A stretch of DNA of 48,505 nt from Lachnospiraceae bacterium UBA935 (GCA_002293525.1 DBDJ01000023.1:1-48505); one strand, 5' to 3'. Positions 13,507 through 22,721 are shown, counted from the stretch's first letter. Numbers and translations: made by a program. Notes: a model not told the origin generated them from the letters alone.

Positions 13507-16269
13507 TTACTCACTGATTTTTTCTAAATATGTCTCAATCTTTCTAATAAAATCTACATATCCTTTATTATTCACAATACGATCGTCACTCTTTAATGCC
13601 ACTTTTTCAATGGAACTTTCCGACAGATGTTCATCAGTTTCTTTAAAATCCTCCAGTGTTTTGCCCAGACAAAGTTTACAATAGCGAGCATAACGGGATT
13701 TCTGCGAGGAGTCAATATGAAGCAGCTGAAATCTATCTTTAAGAGCGGATGACAGATTTTCATAATCTATTTCTTGCCGCAAGCCATCAATTATATAATT
13801 TTCATCCGGTTTTATCCGACTCAGCATAATATCGGAAAGCTCTTTTTGTCTTTCGGGAACGCTTCTTATCTCATTCCCTTTCCTTTGCAATTCTTTTCGT
13901 CCTATAGTATGATACTTCTCTTCAATCACTTGACTAAAACGCATTGACTGAAATCCATGCTTAAAACGCATGTATTCTGCCATGGTAGTTTTTCCTGCGT
14001 AAATTCTGCCTACAAGGCCGATCACAATCCCTTTGCCAGACAAGGATGTTTCAAGTTTGGGTACAATAAGATAGCCTTCTTCTTCATTTCCCATACCTAC
14101 GTAGTTATTGTTTAAGTAAAAATATCCGACCAATGCAGAAGTTATGGCATCGGCTTCATCATGAGAAATCCCTTCCCGCATTCCCTCAATGCCAAAATTC
14201 CTCATGCCGCTAAGCAAAAGCTCCAGCCCTCTTCTTTTTCTTGGTATATGCAGCAAATCCTGGGCAACCCCCGGATAACTCTCAATCACCATAAAACCGA
14301 GTTCCCGCAGCCGCTTGGCCAGATTGATTCCCCTAGTGGTCAGATCTACCATAGAATCAATCAGGCAAGGATAAACTCCTATGCCAAAATGCCGCAATAA
14401 AAGTTCACAGTCACGCATAATCCCCATTTTCCCACACTCAGGGCAGTTTTTATCCCCACAGCATCGCCCCTTCGGCAAAGCTAAAGGCGAATCGATGGAT
14501 ATCACCTCAGGCTTGATCTGCTTGATACGCTCAACCATCTCATCATCTGAAAGAACAAGGGCGGTTTCTACGGTTGTTCCTGATAACACAGCAAAGCCAC
14601 TGGCTTTTTTTTCACTTCCCGTTAAATCTATACCCAAAGCCTGCACTTTGCCGGATATTATCCCTTCGTTATTACCGAAGTAATGCGCAAAATCCTTAAA
14701 TTTTTCTTCCAGTAATTGATCGATTCCCGACTCACTGGCATCACGTTTTGCCGCCAAGAATTTCTTCAAGCTGTTATATGGCATGCAGTTTAAAACAGCA
14801 CTTGCGGGAATATCCATGAATTTTAAAGCATCTAACACGTATTTCGCACTTTCCATATGATAGGCGGAGTGAGCATCCGTTCCAATCGATATCTTGACGC
14901 CGTGTTTTATTGCTGCTATGGCATTTTCCATAGACAAGTCGAATCGCTCCGGAAAACAATTTATCTCTAAGGCCACACTTTGATCCAGACAAAGCTGTAA
15001 CAGCTTGTCAAAAAATATCGGCAGCTCCTCTCTCTTAACAGTCGGCTTACTCGGACGTCCCAACAGCTTCCCGGTAGGATGCGCAAAGATATTGACATAT
15101 GGATTACTTAATGCTTTAGATATTCTGTCCCATAATTCCAAGGGTGACTGATTAAAATGTGAATGTATCGAGGCGATGACAATATCAAATTCCTTCAATA
15201 TACTCTCTGGAAGATCCAAGGTTCCATCTGCCAGTATATCGACTTCAATACCCGCCAATACAGGTATTTTGCTGTTTTTTTTATTAAATTCACGGATTTT
15301 CTTGATTTGCTTAAGGGTATCTAGCTCAGACATTCCAGAAGGTTTCAGTGACTGTGAATGATCGGTTATTGCCAAATAACGATAACCCATATTGACAGCT
15401 TGATCATGCATTTGCTCAATGGTATGGATTCCGTCGCTCCAGTTCGTATGTAAGTGCAAATCCCCATAAAAAAAATCGACCTTTTTCTTACGGTGGCTTC
15501 CTATGCCTAGTTTCTTGGCTTCTGACTGCTGCTTATTCATGATTACTGTATAATCGTGGTCAGAAAGAACTTTGATGTGAAATGGTATGTCAAATCTTTC
15601 AAGGAAGAGATCTTGTCCTTCACAATTCACAAAATGAAATAAGGGATGTGTCTTAATTGCAGTAATTAAAGCACTCATGTCCTTTGCTGTACAGATTATG
15701 TTGCCACAAGCCAGGCTCTCCTTATGAAGAAACAATCCATCTGATAAGCTGATCAAATCTACTGCTTTGGTACTCTCCAATAACTGTACCAATTCATCGG
15801 CCAGCTCGAAAACCTGAGCGTATTGAAATTTGCGGCACTGATAATTCTGTACTGCCGTTTCCAATGTTCTTAGTTCGCTAAGAGACCAGTCATCTCTTAA
15901 TCTGATAGCTTCTGAAAGATTGGGGAAACTAAAGACTTTTTTTTCAATTATTTTCTTAATTAGTTTGTCGCTGAAACTAGCATGCTCATAGAGCTCAAAG
16001 ATGGTATAAGGTATTTCCCCCAACAAACTGTCAATTAACAATAAGTGCTGGGTTTCGATAATCTCACTAATATTTTTTTCAATACTTACCCCTATAGAAG
16101 GCAATGACTTTAAGTTGCTTGCATGATATAAGCATTCAATATTTTTCGAATAACCGTCTACGGATAACGCTGCCTTAAAATAAGCCCGCGCTTTATACTC
16201 TCTATCGCAAATCTTTTCGTATAGAAACGAGACTCTATATAAATACTGTGCAATTTCAAAATCAAACAT
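13507..16269 (-). CDS. Fusion: PolX-like HhH and dead palm, PHP, DUF429, P-loop kinase
   Basis: This 920-residue protein seems to join four parts. Residues 1-265 resemble the N-terminus of bacterial PolX: a helix-hairpin-helix (LPSIGVSIEKNISEIIE, 56-72) and a palm-like region where the catalytic Asp motif reads GNII, so polymerase activity is unlikely. Residues 268-505 are an intact PHP phosphoesterase (HLHTNWSDG, ITDHS, GIEVDIL, SIHSHF, FAHPTG, GTDAHS). Residues 543-740 match DUF429, a probable RNase H-like fold, with GIDLTGS, SIDSPLALP and a Cys cluster. Residues 748-920 hold a P-loop (GLVGRIYAGKTT) like dNMP or dephospho-CoA kinases. It heads the four-gene cassette. Domain calls are from motifs; the joint role is unknown. 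Confidence 0.75.
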   Translation of the reverse strand: MFDFEIAQYLYRVSFLYEKICDREYKARAYFKAALSVDGYSKNIECLYHASNLKSLPSIGVSIEKNISEIIETQHLLLIDSLLGEIPYTIFELYEHASFSDKLIKKIIEKKVFSFPNLSEAIRLRDDWSLSELRTLETAVQNYQCRKFQYAQVFELADELVQLLESTKAVDLISLSDGLFLHKESLACGNIICTAKDMSALITAIKTHPLFHFVNCEGQDLFLERFDIPFHIKVLSDHDYTVIMNKQQSEAKKLGIGSHRKKKVDFFYGDLHLHTNWSDGIHTIEQMHDQAVNMGYRYLAITDHSQSLKPSGMSELDTLKQIKKIREFNKKNSKIPVLAGIEVDILADGTLDLPESILKEFDIVIASIHSHFNQSPLELWDRISKALSNPYVNIFAHPTGKLLGRPSKPTVKREELPIFFDKLLQLCLDQSVALEINCFPERFDLSMENAIAAIKHGVKISIGTDAHSAYHMESAKYVLDALKFMDIPASAVLNCMPYNSLKKFLAAKRDASESGIDQLLEEKFKDFAHYFGNNEGIISGKVQALGIDLTGSEKKASGFAVLSGTTVETALVLSDDEMVERIKQIKPEVISIDSPLALPKGRCCGDKNCPECGKMGIMRDCELLLRHFGIGVYPCLIDSMVDLTTRGINLAKRLRELGFMVIESYPGVAQDLLHIPRKRRGLELLLSGMRNFGIEGMREGISHDEADAITSALVGYFYLNNNYVGMGNEEEGYLIVPKLETSLSGKGIVIGLVGRIYAGKTTMAEYMRFKHGFQSMRFSQVIEEKYHTIGRKELQRKGNEIRSVPERQKELSDIMLSRIKPDENYIIDGLRQEIDYENLSSALKDRFQLLHIDSSQKSRYARYCKLCLGKTLEDFKETDEHLSESSIEKVALKSDDRIVNNKGYVDFIRKIETYLEKISE

Positions 16270-16540
16270 ATATCAGCCATCCTTTGTCATATCTAGCTTT
16301 CGCTAATATCACGTTTAATCCCTTCTATATCACAACTCCTACTAACCTCTTAGTGCCAAGAAATTTTCTTAACTATTATACTATCATAGATACTTTTATA
16401 ATACAACCTAGTTGCACTGGTATATGTACAAAAAGTTATTATACCGATTACCGTTCATACCGCCGCAAGATATTTTTCGCTGTGCGAAAAGTATTAAATA
16501 CTTTTTAGTATGGAATACTTTTGCGCCTGTTCACGCCGCA
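16270..16540. other. AT-rich gap upstream of the nucleotide cassette
   Basis: The 271-base gap must hold the cassette promoter. On the minus strand a TATAAT lies at 16375-16380, but no good -35 is spaced from it. A perfect hairpin TTTTCGC/GCGAAAA (16474-16490) and the AGTATT/AATACT palindromic runs at 16490-16525 lie nearer the lipoprotein gene and could be its terminator. No gene is apparent. Confidence 0.4.
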
Positions 16541-16960
16541 TTATACAAACACCACCGACTTCTCCAGGTACTCTGTCTTCAGCACAATAACCGGATAAGA
16601 CGGACTGTTCTTTTTCGTCAGGTCGATCGCCCCCGGTTCCGGCCCAAGCAGTATCGTGTCCGCATAAACCGCATTATCCGCCTCATACAGGTCATTCACG
16701 CTGATACTGTAGCCGCCGGTCGCCTGCTTCCCGTAGCCGACACAGATATAAAGGAAGCCGCTGTCCTGGTAAGTCATTTTAAAAGCCTGTTCCCGCTTCT
16801 CATCAATCATCGTTTTCAGCTCTGCCGGAAAATCATCCTCACTTAAAACCGTAAACTCCAGATCCTTTATTTTCTTTATTTCCTCACCGTTATTGCCGCA
16901 GCCTGTCATGATAAATGCTGCCGCCAAGAAAACCGCAATCCCTCTAAGCATAAATCCCAT
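16541..16960 (-). CDS. PrcB-like lipoprotein
   Basis: The N-terminal hydrophobic stretch ends in the lipobox MTGC (GTG or ATG start; I prefer the ATG at 16960, with GGAAA 6 bases upstream). It should be processed and lipid-anchored outside the membrane. The rest (ICVGYGKQATGGYSISVND, then a proline/glycine-containing segment and a beta-rich end) looks like the PrcB C-terminal domain. I recall that domain from small secreted proteins associated with proteases. The gene lies 161 bases downstream of the htrA stop in the same direction, which fits a link to protein quality control at the cell surface. The true substrate or partner is unknown. Confidence 0.65.
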   Translation of the reverse strand: MGFMLRGIAVFLAAAFIMTGCGNNGEEIKKIKDLEFTVLSEDDFPAELKTMIDEKREQAFKMTYQDSGFLYICVGYGKQATGGYSISVNDLYEADNAVYADTILLGPEPGAIDLTKKNSPSYPVIVLKTEYLEKSVVFV

Positions 16961-16969
16961 CACTTTTCC

Positions 16970-16988
16970 AACTGATCAAAGATCAGTT
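16970..16988 (-). promoter_or_regulatory. Hairpin overlapping the lipoprotein leader
   Basis: A perfect 8-bp stem AACTGATC/GATCAGTT with a 3-base loop ends about 9 bases before the start codon, close to the ribosome site. It could limit translation or be a protein-binding dyad. No U-run follows it on the minus strand, so it is a poor terminator. Confidence 0.4.
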
Positions 16989-17069
16989 GCTGATCTTTTT
17001 ACCAGTTTATGAAAAAGCAATGGGATTATTCCGACTAATTTCCGATTAAATGAATCCAGCTTCTATTTT

Positions 17070-17128
17070 GATTCCTTTACGCTTGATTCCCTTACGCTTG
17101 ATTCCCTTACGCTTGATTATCTTACGGA
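17070..17128. repeat. 15-bp tandem repeat spanning the htrA stop
   Basis: Units GATTCC(T/C)TTACGCTT at 17070-17084, 17085-17099 and 17100-17114 are followed by a partial copy at 17115-17128 that contains the htrA stop codon. On the minus strand each unit carries TAA in the htrA frame, so the stop region itself has been multiplied. Confidence 0.85.
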
Positions 17129-18498
17129 GTTTCCGTCGGCTGCTCACCCAGCACGACCTCGATCTCTTTTTCTTCATAGCCGCCCATGGCGTCTCCGGAC
17201 ATGACGATGAGCGTGACGCTTTCGCCCACCTCATAAAAGCTGAGGCGCTTCGCCAAGGTCTCCATACTGTAAATCTCAACCCCGTCAAACTCGGTAATGA
17301 TGTCGCCGTATTTAAGACCGGCTGCCTCTGCTGCCGTGTCAGCGAACACGTCGGTTATAAAGACACCCTGAGGAATATTAAATACCTCCGAATATTCCGT
17401 ATCAACCGTAATGCCGTAGATTCCCAGATATCCGCGGTCATCCTCTTCCACCGCTGTTCTTGTTTCCATCAGCATCAGCTCCTCAATGATCGGGCGGGCC
17501 GCTGAAATCGGTATCGCATACCCCATGCCTTCGATCAGGTCGCCGCCTACCTTGTTGGAATTGATCCCGATGACTTCACCTTTGATATTCAAAAGGGCAC
17601 CGCCGGAGTTTCCCGGATTGATAGCGGCATCGGTCTGGATAAAAGTCGTGTTTACCTCGGATTCTCCGTTATAATAGGAGGATTCTCTGTCCAAGGCACT
17701 GACCACGCCGGTAGTCACTGACTGTCCATAACCCATGGCATTGCCGATCGCAATCGCCGGTTCTCCTACCATCAGCGAATCGGAATCGCCCAGCTTGGCA
17801 ATCGCGATGCTTTCCCGGGTCTCGTTGCTGATGTCTTCCAGGGCTACGGCCAGTACTGTCAGATCCATGCTGGGGTCGCTCCCTTTTACCTGAGCTTCCA
17901 GCATGCTGCCGTCAACAAATTGTACTTCCAGCATATCATTTTCGTATACTACATGATAATTGGAGACAATCAAAATCTCCGTTTCATTCTCTCCAATAAT
18001 AATGCCCGAACCGCTCGCCTGACCTTCATTGGAAAATTCCCTGCCAAAATACTGATATGTCTCGGTATAATTATTATTGACGGAAACTACCGCCGGCATG
18101 ACATTGCTGACGACATCCGTCACATCCGTCACCACCGCCGTAATATTACCTGCATCAACCTCATCGACGCGGACAGCGGGAGCGGCGGCCTCGGAAACAT
18201 CGCTTTCTGCCTCGCCCGTTACTTCTATCGCTTCTTCTTCCTGCGGTTTCAGCCTCAGCCCGGCCTGTTCCATGCCGCTCCGGAGAATTTCGGTTGCTGA
18301 TGTCGCTGCCATAAAACCGAGCCCGCCAAAAACCCCGAAAAACAGCCCCAGGCAAACCGTCATTAAAATCTTTTTCCCCATTCCCAATTTCGTTTTCTTA
18401 GGAGCTTTTTCCGGATTCGGATCAAACCTCATGTCCGCTCCCGGACCAGCCGGCCGATTTTCTGAATGAGCATTGTACGTGTAATCATCTTCATACAT
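17122..18498 (-). CDS. htrA: HtrA/DegP-family membrane-anchored serine protease
   Basis: HtrA proteases degrade or refold damaged proteins at the outer face of the membrane. The 458-residue product has a cytoplasmic head, one transmembrane segment (about 43-65), an acidic linker, and a trypsin-like domain. Its catalytic triad is complete: His182 (SNYHVV), Asp212 (SMDLTVLAV) and Ser298 (PGNSGGALL). A C-terminal PDZ domain follows (GYLGIYGITV to about 455). AGGAGG lies 7 bases before the ATG. It is probably followed in the same transcript by the PrcB-like lipoprotein. It is a normal full-length member. Confidence 0.95.
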   Translation of the reverse strand: MYEDDYTYNAHSENRPAGPGADMRFDPNPEKAPKKTKLGMGKKILMTVCLGLFFGVFGGLGFMAATSATEILRSGMEQAGLRLKPQEEEAIEVTGEAESDVSEAAAPAVRVDEVDAGNITAVVTDVTDVVSNVMPAVVSVNNNYTETYQYFGREFSNEGQASGSGIIIGENETEILIVSNYHVVYENDMLEVQFVDGSMLEAQVKGSDPSMDLTVLAVALEDISNETRESIAIAKLGDSDSLMVGEPAIAIGNAMGYGQSVTTGVVSALDRESSYYNGESEVNTTFIQTDAAINPGNSGGALLNIKGEVIGINSNKVGGDLIEGMGYAIPISAARPIIEELMLMETRTAVEEDDRGYLGIYGITVDTEYSEVFNIPQGVFITDVFADTAAEAAGLKYGDIITEFDGVEIYSMETLAKRLSFYEVGESVTLIVMSGDAMGGYEEKEIEVVLGEQPTETP

Positions 18499-18648
18499 AA
18501 GTACTTCCTCCTGTTTTGATCAAATGCTTGACTAATGTGCGGGACAGCTGCCATACAGCTGATATACCGGAAATTTTGTTTGCAGATTAAGTATATCTGC
18601 CAATTGTGTCTTTTATGTGTAAATATTTTAAAAAAAATATGTTTCTTC

Positions 18649-19572
18649 TCATCTCCAATAATATGGATTCATGGTAAAACGCAAGATTCGCTTACGTGAT
18701 AACTTCTGATAGCGTTTACCCAGGTAATATCCCCTATATTTGGATAAACTCTGAGTAAACAGTTTCAGAATCAGCCACGGCGCGCCGTTTTTCAACAGAT
18801 ACACCGCTGCGCTCCGGATCATCCGGAGTCCTTCCGATTCCGATGAAAGTCCGTCAAACACTTCCGGATGATCGGCATGGGAAACACCGAGGTCAAAATT
18901 ACGGCAAAACTGTTGCCTGTTCGTATAGTTATGGGCATGAATCACCGCAGCTGCCGGAACATACTGGACAGCGTAGCCAGCTTTTATTGCTGTAGCGGCA
19001 TATATCATATCTTCATTAAAGATCGTCCTGCCGACAAACCCTCCCAAACGCTCAAAAACCTCTGCGTTGTATGCGGCGCATACATTGGAACAGAAATAAG
19101 TCTTGATTCCTAAGCTTTTCAGATCCTGTTCCGTTTTGTACAGAGGTTCTTCACCATAATTAAAAGCGCGGACATACCGCTCTAATTGATTGCTTTCTTC
19201 CGTTGGACATTGCCTGGCATAAGCTACTGCAGTTTTTTTATCATCCAAAGCCTTCAGCAGATTGCCGATCAAAAAATTATCGGACGGAACCGCATCCTGA
19301 GTCATCATAATAAAACTCGGTGACTGCGATAAAGATACTGCCAAATTACGGCTGCCGCCATGATCAAATTCTGGTTCCCCGACATGGACTATGACGGCAT
19401 TGTCATAAATATCCAGAAAAGCCTTTTCCGTAATCAATTGCTCGAAATAAGCCTTTCCGGTATTTATAATAATGATCTTGTCCGGTCTGACCGCCTGTTT
19501 CTCCAAGCGGTCCATCAGCAGCAAAAACTGCTGATCCGGCTTGTAAGTAGGAATAATTACATCAACAGCCAT
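18649..19572 (-). CDS. GT2 glycosyltransferase, rhamnosyltransferase-like
   Basis: This family 2 glycosyltransferase of about 307 residues begins MAVDVIIPTYKPD. It shows the nucleotide-sugar site EFDHGGSRNLAV, the metal-binding acidic pair seen as TQDAVPSDNF, and the acceptor-side NEDMIYAATAIKAGY and HAHNYT motifs typical of dTDP-rhamnose transferases. An in-frame start at 19659 would add 29 basic residues before the conserved start; I prefer the ATG at 19572, although its ribosome site is weak. dTDP-rhamnose genes elsewhere in the window make rhamnose the likely donor sugar. It acts at the cytoplasmic membrane face. Confidence 0.82.
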   Translation of the reverse strand: MAVDVIIPTYKPDQQFLLLMDRLEKQAVRPDKIIIINTGKAYFEQLITEKAFLDIYDNAVIVHVGEPEFDHGGSRNLAVSLSQSPSFIMMTQDAVPSDNFLIGNLLKALDDKKTAVAYARQCPTEESNQLERYVRAFNYGEEPLYKTEQDLKSLGIKTYFCSNVCAAYNAEVFERLGGFVGRTIFNEDMIYAATAIKAGYAVQYVPAAAVIHAHNYTNRQQFCRNFDLGVSHADHPEVFDGLSSESEGLRMIRSAAVYLLKNGAPWLILKLFTQSLSKYRGYYLGKRYQKLSRKRILRFTMNPYYWR

Positions 19573-19634
19573 TTTTATGTCTCGATATCTATTTGATTTG
19601 ATTTGTTTTCCGTAAATCCGTGCGCATCCCGCGG

Positions 19635-19678
19635 AGTATCTAAGGAAATACTGATGCATCAGTGTTTCCTTAGATACT
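19635..19678. repeat. 44-bp near-perfect palindrome
   Basis: Two 22-base halves, starting AGTATCTAAGGAAA and ending TTTCCTTAGATACT, match at 21 of 22 positions with no loop. It lies between the LCP gene and the rhamnosyltransferase-like gene. No U-run follows, so it is not a classical terminator; an operator or small element remnant is possible. Confidence 0.85.
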
Positions 19679-19689
19679 GTCTTGTTACT

Positions 19690-20946
19690 TTAACTATTGA
19701 TATACTGTTCCGTGTCACTCCTGATTTTCTGGCTGTATTGCTTTACTTCATCTGAAGGAACGTAATTCTGTACCCCGAATAGGAACTCATGCAGCCAGAT
19801 AACATTTTGTTCTAGGTCTACCGGAACGACACAGCTGCCGTTTTTACCGATTACTCCCGTGGCACGCATGGATTCTTCCGGAAATCCGCCGTTATCGGTT
19901 ACTTCATATTGGGTAATATCGCTTAACAAGGAAATGATTTCGTCTAAATCCAGTGATGTTGAGATTGATCCGAAGATGTCGCTGGCTATTTGGTTCAGCT
20001 CAACCGGGGTTGCACTTTTTGCTTCCACTAAGATAGCCATCAGGACTTCCCTTTGACGCTCGGCTCTTCTGAAGTCATCCCCTGCAGTATAGCGGATACG
20101 GCAGTAGGCAGTTGCCTGAAGGCCGTTCAGTCTTTGATAACCGGTATTGGTAACCTCCACATATTCATAGTTCAGTTCATCCGCCATGGTTCTCTGATAA
20201 CTATTGATATGCTGCAGTTCAGCTGAATCGACATCGATCATAACACCGCCTAAAGCGTTAACTGTGTCCGTTACGCCCTTGAAGCCGACCGTTACAAAAT
20301 CGGTGATATTCAGATCCAGGTTCATATTCAGCATGTTAATGGCCAGTTCAGCACCGCCGTTAGCATAGGCGCCGTTGCATTTATTATAAGTATCATTACC
20401 CCGGTTCAGATAGGTATCCCGGTAAACCGATACCAGTCGGCATTCACCAGTATCCTGATTAACGGAAGCAATCATAATACTGTCACTTCTGGTTCCTTTG
20501 GTTAGCTGGCCAGAAGTTGAATCAACCCCGAACAGAGCTACATTCCGGTAGCCTTTCATGCTTGTGGCCGCATATTCCTTGACGGTTTGATTAATGACGA
20601 TGTCTTCTTCAGGGATATTGATCTTACCGGTCTGCTCCACTTTCAATACTGTATAGAGAAAGAACAGCATAATAGTCAGTACAAAGATCTCAGCAATAAA
20701 TAAAATGATTTTGCCGCGCTTTTTCTTTTCCCGGCTTTTTCTTGAGGCTTTTTCGGAAGAACGGTCCTCCGAATAGCTGTTTTCATATGAATCCCTATCT
20801 GACCTTCCATTTTCTGAACTTCTATTACCCGATCCTCTATTTACCAAATTTCTATTAGTTTCTGAATTTCTATTTCTATTTGAACTTCTTCTATTTGAAC
20901 TTCCGTGATTTGCGCTTCTGCTTCGTGTTCTGTTATCTGTCGCCAT
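19690..20946 (-). CDS. LytR-CpsA-Psr (LCP) family glycopolymer ligase
   Basis: LCP enzymes transfer lipid-linked wall polymers to peptidoglycan outside the membrane. The 418-residue protein has an unusual 70-residue cytoplasmic tail rich in Ser, Asn and Arg, then one transmembrane helix (about 79-101). The LCP domain follows with VALFGVDSTSG, RSDSIMIASVN, SVYRDTYL and CRIRYTAGDDFRRAERQREVL; the Arg residues contact the pyrophosphate. GGGAGAG lies about 12 bases before the ATG. Next to a glycosylphosphotransferase and near a polysaccharide locus, it probably attaches that polymer to the wall. Confidence 0.93.
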   Translation of the reverse strand: MATDNRTRSRSANHGSSNRRSSNRNRNSETNRNLVNRGSGNRSSENGRSDRDSYENSYSEDRSSEKASRKSREKKKRGKIILFIAEIFVLTIMLFFLYTVLKVEQTGKINIPEEDIVINQTVKEYAATSMKGYRNVALFGVDSTSGQLTKGTRSDSIMIASVNQDTGECRLVSVYRDTYLNRGNDTYNKCNGAYANGGAELAINMLNMNLDLNITDFVTVGFKGVTDTVNALGGVMIDVDSAELQHINSYQRTMADELNYEYVEVTNTGYQRLNGLQATAYCRIRYTAGDDFRRAERQREVLMAILVEAKSATPVELNQIASDIFGSISTSLDLDEIISLLSDITQYEVTDNGGFPEESMRATGVIGKNGSCVVPVDLEQNVIWLHEFLFGVQNYVPSDEVKQYSQKIRSDTEQYINS

Positions 20947-21056
20947 CTTACATTACTCTCCCTTACTTTTCATTAGTATAACCTAATCAAGAAATAATTC
21001 TCTCATAGACACGCGGAAAAAACAAGCATTTTATGTCAAAATAAATAAAAAATTAA

Positions 21057-22460
21057 TTAATAGGCATTTTTACTGATGAATCCCTTAAAGATAGTCAGCA
21101 GTAAAATTTTGACATCAAACAAAAACGTCCAGTTCTCTATATAATAAATATCATATTCTATTCTTTTTCTGATAGAAGTGTCCCCTCTGTAGCCGTTGAT
21201 CTGAGCCCAGCCCGTCAGTCCCGGCCGGACCTGGTGCTTAATCATATAGCGGGGTATCTCTTCCTTAAACTGTTCCACAAAAAGAGACTGCTCCGGCCGG
21301 GGACCCACCAGGCTCATTTCTCCCCATAAAATATTGAAAAACTGCGGCAGTTCATCAATGCTAACTTTTCTAAGAAATTTCCCGACCCTGGTAACCCTCG
21401 GATCATCCTTAACCGTCCAGGAACGCTGGGCCGTACTGGGTCTTTGCATCTCCATGGTACGGAACTTATAGATATGAAACGGCTGATTATGCAGGCCGAC
21501 CCTTTCCTGCTTAAAAAGGATCGGGCCTCTGCTCGTTAACCGGATCACGATGGCAGTAATCAGCATGACCGGCATAAATAAAATAATACCGAACGAAGCT
21601 CCGACAATATCCACTGCCCGTTTGGCGACCCAGTTCAAGGTATTGGTCAAAGGCACATAGCGGATGTTAATGACCGGCAGCCCCATCAAGTCTTCCGTAT
21701 AGGGGCGGCTGGGCACCAGTGAGTTATAATCCGGGATGAATTTGGTATGCACGCCGGATTTTTCGCACAGATCCACAATATCCGCCAAATGGTCGTAATC
21801 GCGCAAGGCCAGCGTAATCGCTATTTCATCCAGCTTATTTTCCGGCAGGATGTACAGGATGTTTTCGATCCGGCCTACTACTTTTACCCCCTTATACATC
21901 GTTCCGCTAGGCACGCGGTCATCTAATATCCCCCTGATCACATAGCCCCACTGGGGATTGGACTTGATCCTGCTGATATATTCTTCGGCCGCCCGAGAAT
22001 AGCCCACGAGGAGAATATACTTCAGGTTATAGCCCCGCCTTCTGAAGTACTGCAGGATGCTTCTGATCATGGAGCGGCTTAATGTCGTGAGGATGATATT
22101 GATGGCATAAAAGATAAAGAGCATCTCACGGGAAAAGTCTTCCAGCTTGATAAAAAACAGCACCACCATGAAAAGCATAAGACCGGCGGAATTGGACTGA
22201 ATGATGCCGATTATTTCGTACTTCCGCCGTGTGGCCCGCTTAGGCGCATAGATATTAAAGAAGTAATAAAGAAAGATATAACCGGGGATTAAAAAATAGA
22301 GCGCACTGAAATAGGTACTTGTCGGAAGCGCTCCCGCATTTTCATCCATCAAAAAGGTATTAAATTTGAGATACCAGGCCAGTATATAGGAAATCGCCAC
22401 GATAACTGCATCTAACAGGAGGTGGATCCTATTAAATATTTTTTGATTATCTTTTATCAT
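21057..22460 (-). CDS. Polyprenyl glycosylphosphotransferase (initiating sugar transferase)
   Basis: This enzyme starts a polysaccharide by moving a sugar-1-phosphate from a UDP-sugar to undecaprenyl phosphate. The 467-residue product has four N-terminal membrane helices, a Rossmann-like middle (LLVGYSRAAEEYISRI, about 155-170), a fifth hydrophobic segment and the C-terminal catalytic bacterial sugar transferase domain. That domain contains FKQERVGLHNQPFHIYKFR, the KVSIDELPQF motif and GPRPE. This is the WcaJ/CpsE architecture. It lies 110 bases downstream of the LCP gene start in the same direction. It likely primes the glycan made by the 25-41 kb locus. Confidence 0.94.
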   Translation of the reverse strand: MIKDNQKIFNRIHLLLDAVIVAISYILAWYLKFNTFLMDENAGALPTSTYFSALYFLIPGYIFLYYFFNIYAPKRATRRKYEIIGIIQSNSAGLMLFMVVLFFIKLEDFSREMLFIFYAINIILTTLSRSMIRSILQYFRRRGYNLKYILLVGYSRAAEEYISRIKSNPQWGYVIRGILDDRVPSGTMYKGVKVVGRIENILYILPENKLDEIAITLALRDYDHLADIVDLCEKSGVHTKFIPDYNSLVPSRPYTEDLMGLPVINIRYVPLTNTLNWVAKRAVDIVGASFGIILFMPVMLITAIVIRLTSRGPILFKQERVGLHNQPFHIYKFRTMEMQRPSTAQRSWTVKDDPRVTRVGKFLRKVSIDELPQFFNILWGEMSLVGPRPEQSLFVEQFKEEIPRYMIKHQVRPGLTGWAQINGYRGDTSIRKRIEYDIYYIENWTFLFDVKILLLTIFKGFISKNAY

Positions 22461-22637
22461 TTCTGTACCTATGGCTCTGTGTCAGGTTAGTTTTAATAAT
22501 TTACCAATAATATCTCCCCAAAGTCATTTTACAATACAATATAGGAAAGAACAACTTAAATTTCTCTAAAGGCAGCGAGATGGGTCATCCTCAAAGCCAT
22601 CCGAATCATAACTGATTTCTTTGTAAATTCATAAGGA

Positions 22638-22692
22638 CAATAAAGACCCTACATGAAAATTCTACAATTTCCATGTAAAGTCTCCTTATTGT
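22638..22692 (-). terminator. Hairpin after the small secreted protein genes
   Basis: TACATG-A-AAATT (22650-22661) pairs with AATTT-C-CATGTA (22666-22677) around a 4-base loop, with outer AAGAC/GTCT pairs. On the minus strand the stem is followed by TTATTGTCCTT, a modest U-rich tail. The rest of the 261-base gap to the next gene start shows nothing firm. Confidence 0.5.
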
Positions 22693-22721
22693 TGTAATTC
22701 CGAATCATTGTATTTTCCGGT

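Noticed and set aside
17046..17288. 80-codon minus-strand frame ending in a repeated KGIKR peptide
   Set aside because: It overlaps htrA in another frame and its tail is only the 15-bp tandem repeat translated.
19635..19678. Rho-independent terminator
   Set aside because: It has no loop and no U-tract on either side.
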